Made by a program: the position numbers and the translations under genes. 64,000 bases of DNA from contig JBHIET010000007.1 in the NCBI GenBank assembly GCA_046760785.1, forward strand, positions 1 through 64,000, read 5' to 3'. The notes under the pieces are model-generated. The model searched no databases. It saw only the letters and a program-made list of their open reading frames with translations, and was not told the origin of the DNA. The DNA is from JBHIET01 sp046760785 (GTDB lineage Bacteria > Chloroflexota > Anaerolineae > B4-G1). This document shows positions 50,708 through 59,070 of this stretch, piece by piece. Position 1 is the first letter of the stretch. The number at the start of each line of letters is the position of its first letter.

Positions 50708-51187
50708 ATGGCTGAAAATCAGAAATCATCGCGGGAACAGCGTCTGCGCCGGGCTTACGAAGCCATCGAGCAGATGCAGTTGGGCGAGCGCGAAGCGGAA
50801 GTCAAACTGGCGCTCAAGGCGTTGCTGATAGCGCGAGGGTGCATTCGTCTGCCTGAGACACCGCAAGCCCGCCGCAAGACACTTCAGCGGCTCTATCCGG
50901 CACTCGTCAAGTATTCGAGAGCCTCGGAAGCGGAAACACTGGGTGCTCTGGTAAACGACGTGATCGGTGCTCTGTCGCCCGATTGGGATTTCTCCCCCCA
51001 TCGCGCTCTCGGAGACCCTGTGGAAGACATCTACCAGGAGAGCGAAACGGCCAAACGGGCCAGAGAGCTCCTTAAGGAAGAGACCGTCCCTCTGGTCATC
51101 TTGATGAAAAAGATCTACCAAAGCTTCATCGAACCCGAAGAAGCGACTGAGGAAGAACAGGCAGAAGAGGAGGCCAGCCATGCATAA
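50708..51187 (+). CDS. Putative small subunit (Cas11-like) of the type IV-C-like module
   Basis: About 159 residues from ATG 50708, with GGGAGGT overlapping the end of the preceding gene. The protein is almost entirely helical and charged (QRLRRAYEAIEQMQLGEREA, ETVPLVILMKKIYQSF) and ends in a Glu-rich tail. Size and position between large subunit and Cas7 fit a Cas11 small subunit. Sequence similarity alone would not identify it. The next gene starts inside its last codons (8-bp overlap). Confidence 0.6.
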   Translation: MAENQKSSREQRLRRAYEAIEQMQLGEREAEVKLALKALLIARGCIRLPETPQARRKTLQRLYPALVKYSRASEAETLGALVNDVIGALSPDWDFSPHRALGDPVEDIYQESETAKRARELLKEETVPLVILMKKIYQSFIEPEEATEEEQAEEEASHA

Positions 51188-52172
51188 CCTGAAACTGTAC
51201 GCCTTGTATCAGGCCAAGCAACCCATCATTCACACTGAGGAGACCATCGGCAACATCTCCAAGATCAAAAAGATGCGCGTCATTCACGATGGCAAGCCTG
51301 TACCGGTGCCGACCCTCTCCGGCAACAGCTTCCGCGGCCAGTTCCGCGACATCCTGGCGGACCAGATGTTCGCCATTCTGACCAACGGTGGTGCCAGCCG
51401 TGTCAAACTCCCCCCTGACCATTACGGCGTTATCTACAGCGGCGGCGTGATGAAGGAGGGCTCCAAGATGGGGGAGCAGATGAAGGCGATGGCTGACGCC
51501 ATTCCTATGCTGCGACTGATGGGCTCGGCCTTTGGCAACGTGATGCTTCCATCAAAGTTGGCCGTGACCCACATCATTCCCTACGCGGTGGAAACGCAAG
51601 CCGTTGTCCAATCTACGGTGAATGCGCTGCCGGACGAAGGGCGTGCCTTGTTGCCGGCGGAGCCACCCAGTCGCGGTGATTTGCTGTTCAACGATGGCCC
51701 ACTGACCCGCAAGGATGACACCAAAGACCTGACCAAACAGCGCTACGCCGAGACAGAAGCAGACCTGGGCCAGGACGAAGAACGCACCCGCCGCCAGATG
51801 ATCTACTACGTCGAGTGTATTCCTGCCGGAACGTTCCTGCTCCAGGAGATGTACAGCAAATATCCCCTGGACGATCTGGAACTGGGCTGCTTCTTCGATG
51901 GCCTGCTCACTTTTCTCCAGGAACCCAGCCTGGGTGGACGCAGCGCAGCAGGTTATGGGCAGGTACTGGCAAGGTACTGGGTACAATTGGAAGGCAAAGA
52001 CCCGTTCGAGTTGACATCGGAGCAGGCGATCACACTTCCCCAGCCGGTGCAGGATGCTATTGAGCAATACCGAAAGTGCGTGGAGAAACAGCAACAAGCT
52101 TTTCTCGGCGCGTTGAAAGCCAAAACCATTTCTGAGGAGGCGCAAGATGACGCCCCCGACTCCACGGAGTAG
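51180..52172 (+). CDS. csf2: Csf2-type Cas7 backbone protein
   Basis: A 330-residue RAMP protein. The N-terminal segment QPIIHTEETIGNISKIKKMR and especially VPVPTLSGNSFRGQFRD match the conserved SGN-S/A-xRG motif of Csf2 (Cas7 of type IV), with a related motif in Csm3/Cmr4. A second signature is GGRSAAGYGQV near residue 255. Cas7 polymerises along the guide RNA. No clear catalytic aspartate like that of Csm3 was identified. The gene overlaps its neighbours on both sides (8 and 26 bp), indicating tight translational coupling. Confidence 0.78.
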   Translation: MHNLKLYALYQAKQPIIHTEETIGNISKIKKMRVIHDGKPVPVPTLSGNSFRGQFRDILADQMFAILTNGGASRVKLPPDHYGVIYSGGVMKEGSKMGEQMKAMADAIPMLRLMGSAFGNVMLPSKLAVTHIIPYAVETQAVVQSTVNALPDEGRALLPAEPPSRGDLLFNDGPLTRKDDTKDLTKQRYAETEADLGQDEERTRRQMIYYVECIPAGTFLLQEMYSKYPLDDLELGCFFDGLLTFLQEPSLGGRSAAGYGQVLARYWVQLEGKDPFELTSEQAITLPQPVQDAIEQYRKCVEKQQQAFLGALKAKTISEEAQDDAPDSTE

Positions 52173-53241
52173 GAGTAAAAGAGCTTTTCCTCTGAACGAG
52201 GAAGCCTGGCAACTGCTCAATGATACTGCCAGGGCAGTATCTTACGACCTGAGCGACGATACCGTCTACGAGCTGCGTCTGCGCCTGCAAACGCCCGGCA
52301 TCTTTGCCCTGTACAAGGCCGACATCCCGGCTCCGGGACTGCCCATGCTGGATGGCTTCTTAAAGTTCGTGGCCTTTCAACAAGCGATGGACCAGGTAAT
52401 GCGGAAAAGGCCAGACTTGACCAATGACTTGCTGTGGCAATGGAACCTGGCGCTTCGTGACACCCGGTACTGGATAGACTTTTGTATCCCCATTCGCCAA
52501 GAGACACTCAATAGCGGCATTGTGCTCTATGACTGTTCGGTCGGTTTGCCGGTGACTCCAGAAGATGACGTTCTCTATCCGACGGGCGCCTTTTTTGCCT
52601 GCGGGGGTAACCTGACCACCTACCCATCTGAAGAAAAAGGGCCGGCCGACCAGATTGCCTTGCGTCGCCGCTCTGTAGAACCAGTTTATCGACCCTTTGA
52701 ATTGACCGGTAAATTGAACCCCCAGAGTGGTTCCAGAAAGGCGTTGGACAACCGTATCTATTACGCTCTCACCCAGGAATACACCTTCTACTTCCGAGGG
52801 GACAAAGATGGCGTCAGGCAATTATTGCACTTTGCTCTTCAGCAAGGGGTCGGCATCGGGAAAAAGACTTCGTTGGGGTATGGGCGCATTGCCCAGCTTG
52901 AGATTCAACCTGCCAACCAGTGCGTTACTCTCGGACACGACATCGGTTTGCCTGGTGTGCCCCGGATAGCCTTGCTCAAGAACGTTCCTTATCAGGAACT
53001 CCAACGCCGAAGCATCCGGCAGAGTGGTGAGTTTGGGCTTGTTCAGGTAAAAGAAGGGAATCAGTGGAAGGACATCCTTACGCAGAATGAACGGGACCAA
53101 AACGAGAGGTTGTTCGGTGCCCGCGAGTTCAGCCTGGCCTCGCCCATCGAGACCTTTGATTGTTACTATCCGCCCTATTGGCGACGTGAAGGTCGCACGC
53201 AGGTGCTGAGATACGGCACTCTGCTCATACCACGCTCGTAA
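52147..53241 (+). CDS. csf3: Csf3-type Cas5 protein
   Basis: A 364-residue RAMP protein starting inside the csf2 end (GAGGAGGCG upstream). The glycine-rich loop GVGIGKKTSLGYGRI at about 237-251 is the typical RAMP signature, in the form found in Csf3/Csm4-like Cas5 proteins. It should cap the 5' handle of the crRNA and join the backbone to the large subunit. It is longer than most type IV-A Csf3 proteins. The csc2 gene of the type I-D module begins 14 bp after its stop. Confidence 0.72.
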   Translation: MTPPTPRSRSKRAFPLNEEAWQLLNDTARAVSYDLSDDTVYELRLRLQTPGIFALYKADIPAPGLPMLDGFLKFVAFQQAMDQVMRKRPDLTNDLLWQWNLALRDTRYWIDFCIPIRQETLNSGIVLYDCSVGLPVTPEDDVLYPTGAFFACGGNLTTYPSEEKGPADQIALRRRSVEPVYRPFELTGKLNPQSGSRKALDNRIYYALTQEYTFYFRGDKDGVRQLLHFALQQGVGIGKKTSLGYGRIAQLEIQPANQCVTLGHDIGLPGVPRIALLKNVPYQELQRRSIRQSGEFGLVQVKEGNQWKDILTQNERDQNERLFGAREFSLASPIETFDCYYPPYWRREGRTQVLRYGTLLIPRS

Positions 53242-53255
53242 AGAAGGAGGTAAAA

Positions 53256-54260
53256 ATGACTCTGAAGACTTTACAACCCTACGCCAGCTATTTCGTTCCC
53301 GAGATCCCGCGCACACCCACCAATCGCTACGCCAGCATCATCCTGCTGCGGGAGACCAAGTCCTACGCCATCTTCACCACCGAGGGCGGCGAGCAGCAGG
53401 ACGTGGAAGAGACCCCCGCCGGCCCGGCCCACACCGAGCCGACCACCCGCCTGGTGATGTTCAAGCGCAAGCAGGTGGCCCCGGAGCGACGCACCGGCAA
53501 GGCATTGCTGCGGCAATACGGTGTCTTTCCCTATGCCATCCAGGACGGACGGGTGGTCTATGGCGAAGAGGCGCTTCAGGCAAGGAAGCACTACGAGGAC
53601 TGCTACCTCACCGAGGGTCTCTGCACCCACTGCCCCGACTGCCTGATCTACGGCTACGCCGCCATCGAGGCCGAAGGCGCCCGCAAAGCTCGCTTGATGA
53701 CCGACACCTGCTTCACCGTCCGCCCCTACGAGATCATCCAGAAGCAGGTCAAGTTCAACGTCATTGACGAGGCCCGGCACACCTCCGGCACCATCACCGA
53801 GTACGACTACACCACGCCGGGCGTCTTTCTCCCCGCCGTGGAGACGACGGTGGACCTGACTGCCGACGAGTTCGCCTACGTGCTGGGCAACGTCCTGCGC
53901 ACCACCCGCTACGGCAAGGAGAGCACCCGCCAGGGCTTTGTGCGCAACCACATCCTGGCCATCGCCTTCTCCGACGTGGAACTCTTTGCCAACCTGGAGT
54001 TCACCCAGGCCCTCTACGACGCCCTGGTTGGCGCCGGCAAGGACCTGGCCGCCGAGGGCCTCTCGCTGGCCGACTTCCAACAGCACGCCGAGGCCGTCAT
54101 TCAGCGGTTGACGGAGCAGTTGACCGGGCGGCTCACCCTGGTCACCGGAGAGGAACTGGCGGGCATCCTGGAGGACGTGCGCGCCCTGAACCAGGACGAG
54201 GAGCGTCTGGCCGGGTTCCTACGAGACCTGAACACGGCTTCGGCGTCGTTTGTGGTGTGA
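53256..54260 (+). CDS. csc2: Type I-D Cas7 protein Csc2
   Basis: A 334-residue protein with the Csc2 signatures: TTRLVMFKRKQVAPERRTG near the N-terminus, the cysteine cluster CTHCPDCLIYGYA, and RTTRYGKESTRQG. Csc2 is the backbone of the type I-D effector and binds crRNA. AAGGAGGT precedes the ATG. Codon use returns to the GC-rich norm, unlike the four preceding genes. In an ordinary type I-D operon this gene would directly follow cas10d. Confidence 0.93.
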   Translation: MTLKTLQPYASYFVPEIPRTPTNRYASIILLRETKSYAIFTTEGGEQQDVEETPAGPAHTEPTTRLVMFKRKQVAPERRTGKALLRQYGVFPYAIQDGRVVYGEEALQARKHYEDCYLTEGLCTHCPDCLIYGYAAIEAEGARKARLMTDTCFTVRPYEIIQKQVKFNVIDEARHTSGTITEYDYTTPGVFLPAVETTVDLTADEFAYVLGNVLRTTRYGKESTRQGFVRNHILAIAFSDVELFANLEFTQALYDALVGAGKDLAAEGLSLADFQQHAEAVIQRLTEQLTGRLTLVTGEELAGILEDVRALNQDEERLAGFLRDLNTASASFVV

Positions 54261-54394
54261 GGTCGCACGGCGGTTGAAACCGCATGCTGCGGGGTGCGAA
54301 ACCGCCTGCGGCGGTTGGGGGGGCTGCGCCGGCAGGCTTCGCCGCCCCCAGCCCGCGAATTCATTCGCCGGGCAGAAAGAGAAGGAGCATCAGT
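54261..54394. repeat. Palindromic repeat between csc2 and csc1
   Basis: GGCGGTTGAAACCGC-type and GAAACCGCCTGCGGCGGTT palindromes fill this 134-bp gap. They separate csc2 from csc1, which otherwise sit in a compact operon. The motif GGTTGAAACC resembles the end of CRISPR repeats only by chance. Confidence 0.5.
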
Positions 54395-55141
54395 ATGCAC
54401 ATCTACCGCATCGCCATCGAGCTGCTCGACTACATCTTTTATGCCACCACCGAACGGGGCAAGGTCTACGAGACAGGGGCCTTCATCCACAACTATGCCC
54501 TGGCCTACGCCCTGGGCCTGGGGCGGGGAGAGACCTACACCTACGCCAACCTGAAACAGAAACCGCACTACCTGGAGGAATTGACGCCGCTGAACGGTCG
54601 CCTCTACCTCACCCCCGCTGCGCCCCGGCAAGTGGCCCACCGTCTGGTGCAGTGGAACACCATCCGCGAGGGGTATGCCTTTCCGGGCAAGGAACCGTCG
54701 GTGGGCTACCCCGACTGGGGCTTTGCCCGCATGCTGCGGCCTGGCTCTCGTTTTCTGTTCTACCTGCTTGCGCCCGACCCTGCCGCCTTGCCCGATGCAC
54801 CTGCGCTCCGTGATCTGACAGCCGGACGGCCGATACGGATACGGCTGGGCAAGTTCCCCGGCAAGGCCCGCTTGCAGGCGCAGCAGGCGGACAGGGTAGT
54901 GACGCGAGAGGGGCCTTTCCAGACGACGGCCATGCTCAACTGGCGCGACCTGGAGACCGACCCCCAGGTGTGCGACGTGGTCGCCGCCAGCCTGCCCACC
55001 CGCCTGCTCAGTCGCGCCCACTTTGCGGAAGGACCGTCCTACGAGGCTCATTTTGGCGATGACCGGGTTCGGCTACCAGTGCGGATGCGCTTCCTGGCCC
55101 GGCCGCCGGAAACACGTCGTCGCGCAAGGAGTCGCCGATGA
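54395..55141 (+). CDS. csc1: Type I-D Cas5 protein Csc1
   Basis: A 248-residue protein from ATG 54395, with AAGGAG upstream. The start IYRIAIELLDYIFYATTERG and the segment GAFIHNYALAYALGL are typical of Csc1. It caps the crRNA 5' handle in the type I-D complex. The basic C-terminal tail ends RRRARSRR. Its stop overlaps the start of cas3 (ATGA). Confidence 0.92.
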   Translation: MHIYRIAIELLDYIFYATTERGKVYETGAFIHNYALAYALGLGRGETYTYANLKQKPHYLEELTPLNGRLYLTPAAPRQVAHRLVQWNTIREGYAFPGKEPSVGYPDWGFARMLRPGSRFLFYLLAPDPAALPDAPALRDLTAGRPIRIRLGKFPGKARLQAQQADRVVTREGPFQTTAMLNWRDLETDPQVCDVVAASLPTRLLSRAHFAEGPSYEAHFGDDRVRLPVRMRFLARPPETRRRARSRR

Positions 55142-57246
55142 ACCCGTTGACGGTGGAGGTCGGCCCGCTGGCCTACGCCCAAACCGACGAGCCGTGGATC
55201 GGCGACTACCGGCCCTACCTCTACCAGAGCCGCGTATACCGGGCCGTGCAGGAAGCGTTGACGGGGCGAGAGACGCGTTGTCTCTTCCTGGTCACGCCCA
55301 CCGGCAGCGGCAAGACGCTGGCCAGCTACGCCTACACCATCAACCACGGCACACCGGCCTTTGGCGTCTACCCCACCAACGAACTGATCCGCGACCAGGA
55401 GCGCTCGCTCAAGGACTGGCTGGACCCCGGCGACGATTACCGGTTGCTGCGCATTGACAGCCGGCAGCTCGACCAGTGGCAGGATGGCCTCGACCTGCCG
55501 CAACACGCTCAGACCTTTGAGCGGCTGATGCACTGGCGGCCGACCATTCTCACCAACCCCGACATCCTGTTCTATACTTTCTTCGGGCTATACCGGGGAC
55601 CGCGAGGGTTGAGCCAACGGCTTTTTGCACTGCTGGGGCAGTACCGGCTGTTCATCTTTGACGAATTCCACCTCTACAACGTCAAGCAGATGGCCGATGT
55701 GGCCTTTTTTGCCGGGACGCTGCACGCCATCAACCCAGGCTACGGGCGCGTCTTCCTCTTCGCCTCGGCCACGCCCGCATCACCGGCCCTGCCCTGGCTG
55801 CGCGACCGCTTGCACCTGCCGGTGGAGGTGGTTGAAGGAGAACCGTCGGACGCGCCGGAGGCCCGCACCATCGCCCATCCGCTGCAACTGACCCTGCTGC
55901 CCGCCGACCTGCGCCGCTGGAAAGGGGTGGAGACACTGCTGGAGTACCTGCCGGCGCTGGAGCCATTCTTCCAAGAGCACCCCCAGGCCCGCCTGGTGAC
56001 CATCCTCGACTCGGTGGCCGGGGCCATCGCCACCGCCCAGGCCCTGCGCCAGCGGTTCCCCGACAAAGCAGTGGGCGAAGTGCACGGCTTCAGTTCCGAC
56101 CAGGAGCGAGAGGAGGCCTTGCGCCGACCCTTCACCGTCGGCACCTCCACCATCGAGGTGGGCATTGACTTCAAGGACGAGGCGGAAAAGGACGTGCTGA
56201 TCTTTGAGGCGCGCACGGCCAGCCAGTTCATCCAGCGCTTCGGACGGCTGGCACGACACGAGAAGGCCCTCGCCATCCCCAACCGCGTCATCGCCCTGGT
56301 GCCGGAGTACGTCTACCACTTTTTGGACGACAAACTGAGCAACGGGCAGACCCTCTCACGCTACGATTTGTACTCGCTGGTCGAGGAGGGCTACACCAAA
56401 CCGGAGGATTTCGAGCGCTACCTGCGCACCCACGCCGCCGCCGAGTTCCAGGCCGCCCGCAAGAACGCCCAGTGGCCCTTCCAGCCCGACGACCGGCCGC
56501 GCATCGAACAGGGACTGGCGGAGACCATCACCGCGCTGACGGGCAAGACCGATGGGCAAGCGTGGTCGCTGTACCGTCGTTACCAGGACGAGGAGCGCAT
56601 CCTGGCCCCCTTGCTCACCTTTCGCGGCAGCGGGTTCGAAGCCGCCATCCTGGACGAGCGCGGAACAGACGCCGGCTTTCCGGCCAAACGCTACAACCTG
56701 ATGTTCCTCCTGCGGCGCGGCATCTTCACCGAACTGGATGAGGAAGAATACCTGGCGCGGCTGGAAGCACTGGCCGACCACTGGCCGGAAGACGCCGCTC
56801 GCGAGCGGCGCTACGGCAAGCGCATCGGGCGCAGGCCGGAGGACCTGTTGGGCGTTTGCGGATTCTTCAGGCTGACCGGCCTGCTGGACAAGGGCCGCAA
56901 GGTCTGGTTTGAGATGAGCGAAGATGCTGTCTGGGGACGCAAGGCACGGGTGGCGGTGATTGACGGGTTGGATATAGTGACTGACCCAGACATGCCCTTG
57001 AGGCGGCTCAACCGCCACCTGCGCAAAAAACAAGTCGTCGCCTGGTTCGTGGACCGTCATCCGGCCTCGATCAAATTGGGCCGCGCCCTGCCACCTCTGT
57101 TCGAGATACACGAACTGCGCCTCCGGCGGCCCGGCGGTGGCCTCAGCCCCACCGTGTGGAGCATTGCCTTCAACCAGGACGCCTTTTTTGTGGATAGCCT
57201 GGGATGGCACAGAGAAAGCCGAGAAGATCGGGCGATCATCCTGTGA
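55138..57246 (+). CDS. cas3: Type I-D Cas3 helicase without HD domain
   Basis: A 702-residue superfamily 2 helicase. It has Walker A VTPTGSGKTLA at about 55-65, a DEFH box in IFDEFHLYN, motif III SATPAS and motif VI QRFGRLAR. No HD nuclease is present, as expected for type I-D, where cleavage is done by Cas10d. The helicase unwinds target DNA after recruitment by the effector. In this locus it could also serve the type IV-C-like complex, which has its own HD domain and no helicase. Confidence 0.93.
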   Translation: MNPLTVEVGPLAYAQTDEPWIGDYRPYLYQSRVYRAVQEALTGRETRCLFLVTPTGSGKTLASYAYTINHGTPAFGVYPTNELIRDQERSLKDWLDPGDDYRLLRIDSRQLDQWQDGLDLPQHAQTFERLMHWRPTILTNPDILFYTFFGLYRGPRGLSQRLFALLGQYRLFIFDEFHLYNVKQMADVAFFAGTLHAINPGYGRVFLFASATPASPALPWLRDRLHLPVEVVEGEPSDAPEARTIAHPLQLTLLPADLRRWKGVETLLEYLPALEPFFQEHPQARLVTILDSVAGAIATAQALRQRFPDKAVGEVHGFSSDQEREEALRRPFTVGTSTIEVGIDFKDEAEKDVLIFEARTASQFIQRFGRLARHEKALAIPNRVIALVPEYVYHFLDDKLSNGQTLSRYDLYSLVEEGYTKPEDFERYLRTHAAAEFQAARKNAQWPFQPDDRPRIEQGLAETITALTGKTDGQAWSLYRRYQDEERILAPLLTFRGSGFEAAILDERGTDAGFPAKRYNLMFLLRRGIFTELDEEEYLARLEALADHWPEDAARERRYGKRIGRRPEDLLGVCGFFRLTGLLDKGRKVWFEMSEDAVWGRKARVAVIDGLDIVTDPDMPLRRLNRHLRKKQVVAWFVDRHPASIKLGRALPPLFEIHELRLRRPGGGLSPTVWSIAFNQDAFFVDSLGWHRESREDRAIIL

Positions 57247-57271
57247 GGTAGGTGGGAGTGGAGAGGGAACG

Positions 57272-58144
57272 ATGAGCGCGAACGACGATATGCTCTACTC
57301 TATCGTCCTCATCCTCACCCCCACGCGCGCGTCGAGCGTCCGCGCCACGATGGGGTATCAGGCCCACGCTGCCTTCCTGAAGACGGTGCGCGAATCGGAC
57401 CCCGCCCTGGCCGAGGTGCTGCACATGCCCGATATGCCTTGCCGGCCGTTTACCGTGTCGCCCTTGCGAGGAACGCCGCGGCCTCAGAATGGGCGTATCC
57501 GCCTTTCGCCGGAAGAGACCTACTGGCTGCGCTTTACCATCCTTTACCCGCCCATTTTCGAGCAGTTCATGCGCCGCTTTCTGCGGGGGGAAGGACGCCC
57601 CGTCGTCCGGCTGGGTCACGCCGTGCTGCTCATCAAAGAGATTCTCGCCACACCCGGAAGCCATCCCTGGACCGGATACACCTCGTGGGGAGAGATCGCG
57701 TCCGGCGCTCGGCCAGAGGCCGAGATCACGCTCGACTTTGTCTCTCCCACTGCTTTTGGGTTTGGGCAAAAGGATTGGGGCAAGAAGGTGGTCGTGTTGC
57801 CAGAACCGGACGCGGTTTTCGGCAGCCTGGCCCGCTCGTGGAACAACCTGGCCCCGCCACCACTGCAAGTGGAGCGGGATGCGTTGAAGATCTATGTGGA
57901 GGAACACGTCGTCGTCAAGCGCATCAGTGATCTGCGCACACGGATGTTGCACTTCCGTAAGTCGCCCCAGGTGGGCTTCGTGGGACAGGTGACCTACGGC
58001 CTGATGGCGGAGAACGAGGCTGCCCGCTGTCAACTCAGCGCGCTGGCCGATTTTGCCTTCTACGCCGGCGTGGGGATGAAGACGACGATGGGGATGGGGC
58101 AAACCCGCCGGTGTGCTGACCAATATGGTCTACGACGTCAGTGA
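57272..58144 (+). CDS. cas6: Cas6 CRISPR RNA endonuclease
   Basis: About 290 residues from ATG 57272. The double RAMP fold ends with the glycine-rich loop GVGMKTTMGMGQTRR, diagnostic of Cas6. It cuts the repeat eight bases upstream of the spacer to make guides with the handle ATTGAAAC. It is the only Cas6 in the window, so it presumably supplies guides to both effector modules. The last ten residues after GQTRR look replaced at the junction with the fragment gene that follows. Confidence 0.92.
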   Translation: MSANDDMLYSIVLILTPTRASSVRATMGYQAHAAFLKTVRESDPALAEVLHMPDMPCRPFTVSPLRGTPRPQNGRIRLSPEETYWLRFTILYPPIFEQFMRRFLRGEGRPVVRLGHAVLLIKEILATPGSHPWTGYTSWGEIASGARPEAEITLDFVSPTAFGFGQKDWGKKVVVLPEPDAVFGSLARSWNNLAPPPLQVERDALKIYVEEHVVVKRISDLRTRMLHFRKSPQVGFVGQVTYGLMAENEAARCQLSALADFAFYAGVGMKTTMGMGQTRRCADQYGLRRQ

Positions 58145-58146
58145 CA

Positions 58147-58441
58147 GCGGCCCTTTTCAAGGGACTTTGGATTGCGTGACCAGATCCGCGGAGCAGCCGG
58201 TTCGACTATGCACAACGTCGCCGAAGGATTCGATGCTGGCTCGGACGCCGAATTCATCCGCTTTTTGAAGTATGCCCGCCGTTCGGCCAGCGAGGTGCAA
58301 TCGCAGCTCTACATCGCCCTCGACCGGCGCTACGTGACCCAGGATCAGTTCCAGTGCATCTACGACCAGGCCACCTCGGTCAAGAAGCCGATCAACGCCT
58401 TCATCGGTTACCTGAAAAAGTCCCGTCGGACATCCAAATGA
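58147..58441 (+). pseudogene. Four-helix-bundle (S23-type) gene lacking its 5' end
   Basis: The readable frame from 58145 begins RDFGLRDQIRGAAGSTMHNVAEGF, in the middle of the family, and ends after KKSRRTSK. About 30 residues of the first helix and the normal ATG are missing; only a TTG at 58172 is available. Family members are four-helix proteins encoded in 23S rRNA intervening sequences and elsewhere, with unknown function. It lies in the cas6 frame directly after the cas6 stop, so a deletion probably joined the two. It interrupts the cas6-cas4 junction. Confidence 0.7.
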
Positions 58442-59070
58442 CGACCAAGCGACCACCAGACCAAATAGCCACCAGACCAATGAAGCAGCCCGACTATCTG
58501 CCGATCTCAATGCTGAATCAACTGGAATACTGCGAGCGCCGCTTCTGGCTGATGTACGTCTGCGGCGAGATGGAGGTCAACGCCCCGGTGCTGGAGGGCA
58601 TCCAGCAACACGAGCGGGCGCACGCTGGCGGCGTCGAGCGGGATGGCGAGACCACCATTCATCGCCGCGTCTACCTGTGGTCCGATAGGCTGCGCGTCTC
58701 CGGTTTTGCCGACGTGGTAGAGGAGCGGGCGGAGGAACTGGCGCCGGTGGAGTACAAGCACGGCCGGATGGGGCGCTGGCTCAACGATCACATCCAGTTG
58801 TGTGCCCAGGCGATGTGCCTGGAGGAGCGGACGGGGCGGCAGGTGCAGCAGGGGGCGATCTTTTACTGGCGTTCGCGGCGGCGGATGCCGGTGGAATTCA
58901 CCCCCGGACTACGGATCCGCACCGAAGAAGCGATCGCGCGGGCCTTCGAGTTATTGGAAGCAGGCCAGATGCCGCCGCCTCTCGACCGTCGGGCCAAGTG
59001 CCACGACTGCTCGTTGGAGACCATCTGCCTGCCCCGTGAGGTTCTATTCCTCTCGAAGGAGCCGGCCTGA
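58438..59070 (+). CDS. cas4: Cas4 exonuclease
   Basis: About 210 residues from ATG 58438 (overlapping the preceding stop) or 196 from ATG 58480, where family similarity starts (MKQPDYLPISMLNQ). The iron-sulfur cysteines are in LEYCERRF and CHDCSLETIC. The nuclease core shows GFADVVEE and PVEYKHGRMG, then the QLCAQAMCLEE helix. Cas4 trims prespacers and fixes PAM-dependent orientation together with Cas1-Cas2. A short tandem ACCAGACC repeat lies between the two possible starts. Confidence 0.92.
   Translation: MTTKRPPDQIATRPMKQPDYLPISMLNQLEYCERRFWLMYVCGEMEVNAPVLEGIQQHERAHAGGVERDGETTIHRRVYLWSDRLRVSGFADVVEERAEELAPVEYKHGRMGRWLNDHIQLCAQAMCLEERTGRQVQQGAIFYWRSRRRMPVEFTPGLRIRTEEAIARAFELLEAGQMPPPLDRRAKCHDCSLETICLPREVLFLSKEPA

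Noticed and set aside
54261..54394. An isolated CRISPR repeat between csc2 and csc1 because of GGTTGAAACC
   Set aside because: The sequence is a GC-rich palindrome with no further similarity to the array repeat and no spacer.
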